From Actinomycetales bacterium (GTDB lineage Bacteria > Actinomycetota > Actinomycetes > Actinomycetales > Cellulomonadaceae), in assembly GCA_012514835.1 (NCBI GenBank), contig JAAYZM010000051.1, positions 1 to 7,942 of the forward strand: a DNA stretch of 7,942 nt. The letters run 5' to 3'. This document shows, piece after piece, positions 6,451-7,942 of this stretch (the stretch's first letter is position 1; every line of letters starts with the position of its first letter). Position numbers and translations under genes: made by a program. Under the pieces are notes generated by a model. It made no database searches. It was given only the letters and a program-made list of their open reading frames with translations, and had not been told where the DNA came from.

Positions 6451-6830
6451 CCGCCTCCGAGCGTTCCCTCGAGCTCGCCCTCGCCGCCGCCCGTGCGGCA
6501 GCCGACCTCAAGGCCGACGAGATCATCGCCCTCGACGTGTCCGCCCAGCTCGTGCTGACCGACGTGTTCGTGGTCGCGTCCGGCACCAACGAGCGGCAGG
6601 TCGGCGCGATCGTCGACGCCGTCGAGGAGGCGCTCCACAAGCTTGGCGCCAAGCCGCTGCGGCGCGAGGGCAAGGCCGAGGGCCGCTGGGTGCTGATCGA
6701 CTTCAACGACATCGTGGTGCACGTCCAGCACGCCGAGGACCGTGAGTTCTACGCCCTCGAGCGGCTCTGGAAGGACTGCCCCGTGGTGCCGCTGCCCGAT
6801 GACGTCGTCTCTGGCTCCGGGGCCGCATGA
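6447..6830 (+). CDS. rsfS: Ribosome silencing factor RsfS
   Basis: RsfS (RsfA/Iojap/DUF143 family) binds ribosomal protein uL14 on the 50S subunit and blocks joining to 30S, lowering translation in starvation or stationary phase. The 127 residues match the family. The conserved core is visible as DVSAQLVLTDVFVVASG (30-46), then NERQVGAIVD (48-57). The signature GRWVLIDFNDIVVHVQH (79-95) continues into EDREFYALERLWKDCP (97-112). The start is GTG, overlapping the preceding stop as GTGA, with AGGAG 4 bases upstream at 6438-6442. The stop overlaps the next gene as ATGA, so the products are probably made in a coupled way. Placement next to nadD is conserved across many bacteria. Confidence 0.96.
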   Translation: MTASERSLELALAAARAAADLKADEIIALDVSAQLVLTDVFVVASGTNERQVGAIVDAVEEALHKLGAKPLRREGKAEGRWVLIDFNDIVVHVQHAEDREFYALERLWKDCPVVPLPDDVVSGSGAA

Positions 6831-7480
6831 CCACCGTTGTCCTGTGGCGCCACGGGCGCACCGAGTACAACGCGACGCGGCGCCTGCAGGGGCAGATCGA
6901 CATCCCCCTCGACGAGGTGGGGCGCTGGCAGGGCACCACGGCTGCGGCCGCGCTGTTCGCGCGCCACACGCCCGCTCGGATCGTGTCCTCGGACCTCGCT
7001 CGTGCCGCGCAGACCGCCCAGTACCTCGCGGATCTTGCGGGCCTCGACGTCGAGCTCGACGCGCGCTTGCGCGAGCGCGCGTTCGGTGACTGGGAGGGCT
7101 TGACGGCCGAGGAGATCCACGCGGGGTTCCCGGACGAGGCGAAGGTGTGGAGCGGCGGGGGAGGCGTGAACCGGCCCGGTGCGGAGAACCCGGCACAGGT
7201 GGGCGAGCGCGTCGCCGCCGCGGTGCGCGAGCTCGCCGAGGGTCTCGAGGGAACCCTCGTGCTCGTGACGCACGGTGCCGCGATCGCGCTCGGGCTGTCG
7301 GCGCTCCTGGGCCAGGACCCGGCTGCGTGGCGGGGCATCGCGGGCATCGACAACGCCCACTGGTCCCAGCTCACGCCCACGCGGGACGGTGTGACGCCCG
7401 GGTGGCGGCTCGCTGCTCACAACGTGGGACCGTCTGTCTCGACCGCTGACTGGTTCGCCGGGCGGGGGCATCCGGATTAG
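6827..7480 (+). CDS. Histidine phosphatase family protein (GpgP-like)
   Basis: This is a 217-residue phosphoglycerate-mutase-like (branch 1) phosphatase. The catalytic set is complete: WRHGRTEYN with Arg8 and the nucleophile His9, SSDLARAAQTA with Arg59, LRERAFGDWEG with the likely acid Glu83, and VLVTHGAAI with His149. It works through a phosphohistidine intermediate and probably removes phosphate from a small metabolite. In mycobacteria the gene in the same position (nadD, rsfS, then this gene; Rv2421c-Rv2419c) is glucosyl-3-phosphoglycerate phosphatase GpgP, of methylglucose lipopolysaccharide synthesis. Synteny makes an orthologue plausible, but the substrate in this organism cannot be read from sequence, so no symbol is given. 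It starts within an ATGA overlap with rsfS without a clear Shine-Dalgarno site, suggesting coupling. It is the last protein gene of the cluster. Confidence 0.93.
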   Translation: MTTVVLWRHGRTEYNATRRLQGQIDIPLDEVGRWQGTTAAAALFARHTPARIVSSDLARAAQTAQYLADLAGLDVELDARLRERAFGDWEGLTAEEIHAGFPDEAKVWSGGGGVNRPGAENPAQVGERVAAAVRELAEGLEGTLVLVTHGAAIALGLSALLGQDPAAWRGIAGIDNAHWSQLTPTRDGVTPGWRLAAHNVGPSVSTADWFAGRGHPD

Positions 7481-7501
7481 GTGGTCGCGGCGAGTTCGAC
7501 G

Positions 7502-7507
7502 TATGAT
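7502..7507 (+). promoter_or_regulatory. Probable -10 element of the tRNA-Ala promoter
   Basis: TATGAT matches the -10 consensus at five of six positions and lies 17 bases before the mature tRNA 5' end, leaving a short leader for RNase P to remove. No good -35 is visible in the 16-18 bases spacing range, which would overlap the end of the phosphatase gene. Confidence 0.55.
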
Positions 7508-7524
7508 TCTCGACGTTGTTTCTC

Positions 7525-7597
7525 GGGGCTGTGGCGCAGCTGGTAGCGCACCTGCATGGCATGCAGGGGGTCAGGGGTTCGAGTCCCCTCAGCTCCA
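7525..7597 (+). tRNA. tRNA-Ala, anticodon GGC
   Basis: A full 73-base cloverleaf can be drawn. The acceptor GGGGCTG (7525-7531) pairs with CAGCTCC (7590-7596), including the G3-U70 wobble that identifies alanine tRNAs. The D stem is GCGC/GCGC (7534-7537 with 7546-7549). The anticodon stem is CCTGC/GCAGG (7551-7555 with 7563-7567), with loop ATGGCAT and anticodon GGC at 7558-7560. The T stem is AGGGG/CCCCT with loop TTCGAGT. The discriminator base is A (7597), and the following bases are CCG, so the terminal CCA is not fully encoded and needs nucleotidyltransferase. It decodes GCC, expected to be the main alanine codon in such GC-rich DNA. Confidence 0.97.
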
Positions 7598-7610
7598 CCG
7601 AGAGTGACTG

Positions 7611-7656
7611 ACAGGGACACACCACATCGGTAGATGGGTGTGTCCCTGTTTCGTTT
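7611..7656 (+). terminator. Intrinsic terminator after tRNA-Ala
   Basis: ACAGGGACACACC (7611-7623) pairs perfectly with GGTGTGTCCCTGT (7637-7649), a 13-bp stem. Above a bulged A the stem can continue as CATC/GATG, closed by a GGTA tetraloop. TTCGTTT follows at 7650-7656. It lies 13 bases after the mature tRNA end and also protects against read-through from the nadD-phosphatase operon. On the opposite strand no T-run follows, so it probably serves mainly plus-strand transcription, although the convergent minus-strand gene ends only 38 bases away. Confidence 0.9.
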
Positions 7657-7693
7657 CCCTGCCCACGTGGCTGACTTCATGCAGGCGAGGTCG

Positions 7694-7942
7694 TCACCGT
7701 GCCTGCCTCTCGAAGTACTCCTGCTGAGCCGGGAAGTAGTCATCCCAGCTCGGGGTGGGTGCCTCGGTTGTCGAGGCGACAAGCAGGTCGAGATAGTACT
7801 CCCACCCGGGGCCGACGTTGCCGACCTCGGCCCGGACGACTCCGTGATGGACGAAGCGGAGCTTCGAATGCTCGCCGTCGCTCGCCAGCTCGATGGAGAG
7901 ATCCCACGAGGCGTCGTCGGACAGCGTCAGCACCCTGAGGCG
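7694..7942 (-). CDS. SRPBCC/AHSA1-type protein, 5' part outside window
   Basis: Only the last 82 residues are visible; the frame stays open to the right edge of the window. The segment runs from the late strands of the helix-grip fold (SIELASDGEHSKLRFVHHG) to the long C-terminal helix and its end (EVGNVGPGWEYYLDLLVAS, then WDDYFPAQQEYFERQ). The GPGWEYYLD...DDYFPAQ pattern is typical of actinobacterial SRPBCC-domain proteins related to AHSA1 (activator of Hsp90 ATPase). Members bind hydrophobic ligands or partner proteins, and no enzyme function can be assigned. A GTG at 7931-7933 could be read as a start but would leave only the end of the domain, so it is not a credible start. The gene converges on tRNA-Ala and has no obvious terminator of its own. 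Confidence 0.82.
   Translation of the reverse strand, partial: RLRVLTLSDDASWDLSIELASDGEHSKLRFVHHGVVRAEVGNVGPGWEYYLDLLVASTTEAPTPSWDDYFPAQQEYFERQAR

Noticed and set aside
7525..7597. tRNA-Ala as an attachment site for an integrated element
   Set aside because: No duplicate of the tRNA 3' end is visible downstream, and no integrase or foreign-looking DNA follows; a terminator and an ordinary convergent gene do.
7477..7782. Minus-strand open frames across the tRNA, one containing EGTRTPDPLHA and another LEPLTPCMP
   Set aside because: These are the well-known false proteins made by translating the antisense of an alanine tRNA gene, often mis-annotated in databases.

Overview
The window is chromosomal DNA from a high-GC Gram-positive bacterium (Actinobacteria). 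By its protein sequences and gene order it is most like a member of the Micrococcales (Cellulomonas/Sanguibacter-like); that placement is inference, not a database result. The DNA is strongly GC-rich, third codon positions are almost all G or C, and GTG starts are used. The order obg, proB, proA, nadD, rsfS, phosphoglycerate-mutase-like phosphatase is the conserved actinobacterial neighbourhood, seen for example in mycobacteria. Almost all of the window is ordinary housekeeping core genome. I see no integrase, transposase, CRISPR array, toxin-antitoxin pair or defence system.

Layout, left to right. (1) 1-1044: the GTPase and C-terminal domains of Obg; its start lies off the left edge. (2) 1045-1279: a 235-base gap with the most unusual signal in the window. 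Four exact copies of an 11-base word, GCGGAACACCA, start at 10-base multiples (30, 20, 30) and are followed by a truncated copy and an inverted copy. (3) 1280-3838: proB and proA, the first two enzymes of proline synthesis from glutamate. Each has a possible -10 element exactly 7 bases before its start codon, which would fit leaderless transcription. (4) 3914-7480: a tight five-gene cluster. It holds a 47-residue membrane protein, nadD (NAD synthesis), a 598-residue Pro/Ala/Gly-rich protein anchored by a single C-terminal membrane helix, rsfS (ribosome silencing factor) and a histidine phosphatase. The small gene abuts nadD, and the later junctions are 4-base ATGA or GTGA overlaps, so translational coupling is likely. 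(5) 7525-7597: tRNA-Ala(GGC), followed by a strong intrinsic terminator. (6) 7694-7942, minus strand: the C-terminal end of an SRPBCC/AHSA1-type protein that runs off the right edge.

The genes cover proline supply, NAD supply and ribosome control (Obg in 50S assembly, RsfS in dormancy of the 50S subunit). The cluster from 3914 probably reads through to the terminator after the tRNA, because no hairpin terminator is visible before it. The observations most worth following are the 10-base-phased repeat array before proB and the unrecognised low-complexity membrane protein inside the nadD-rsfS operon.
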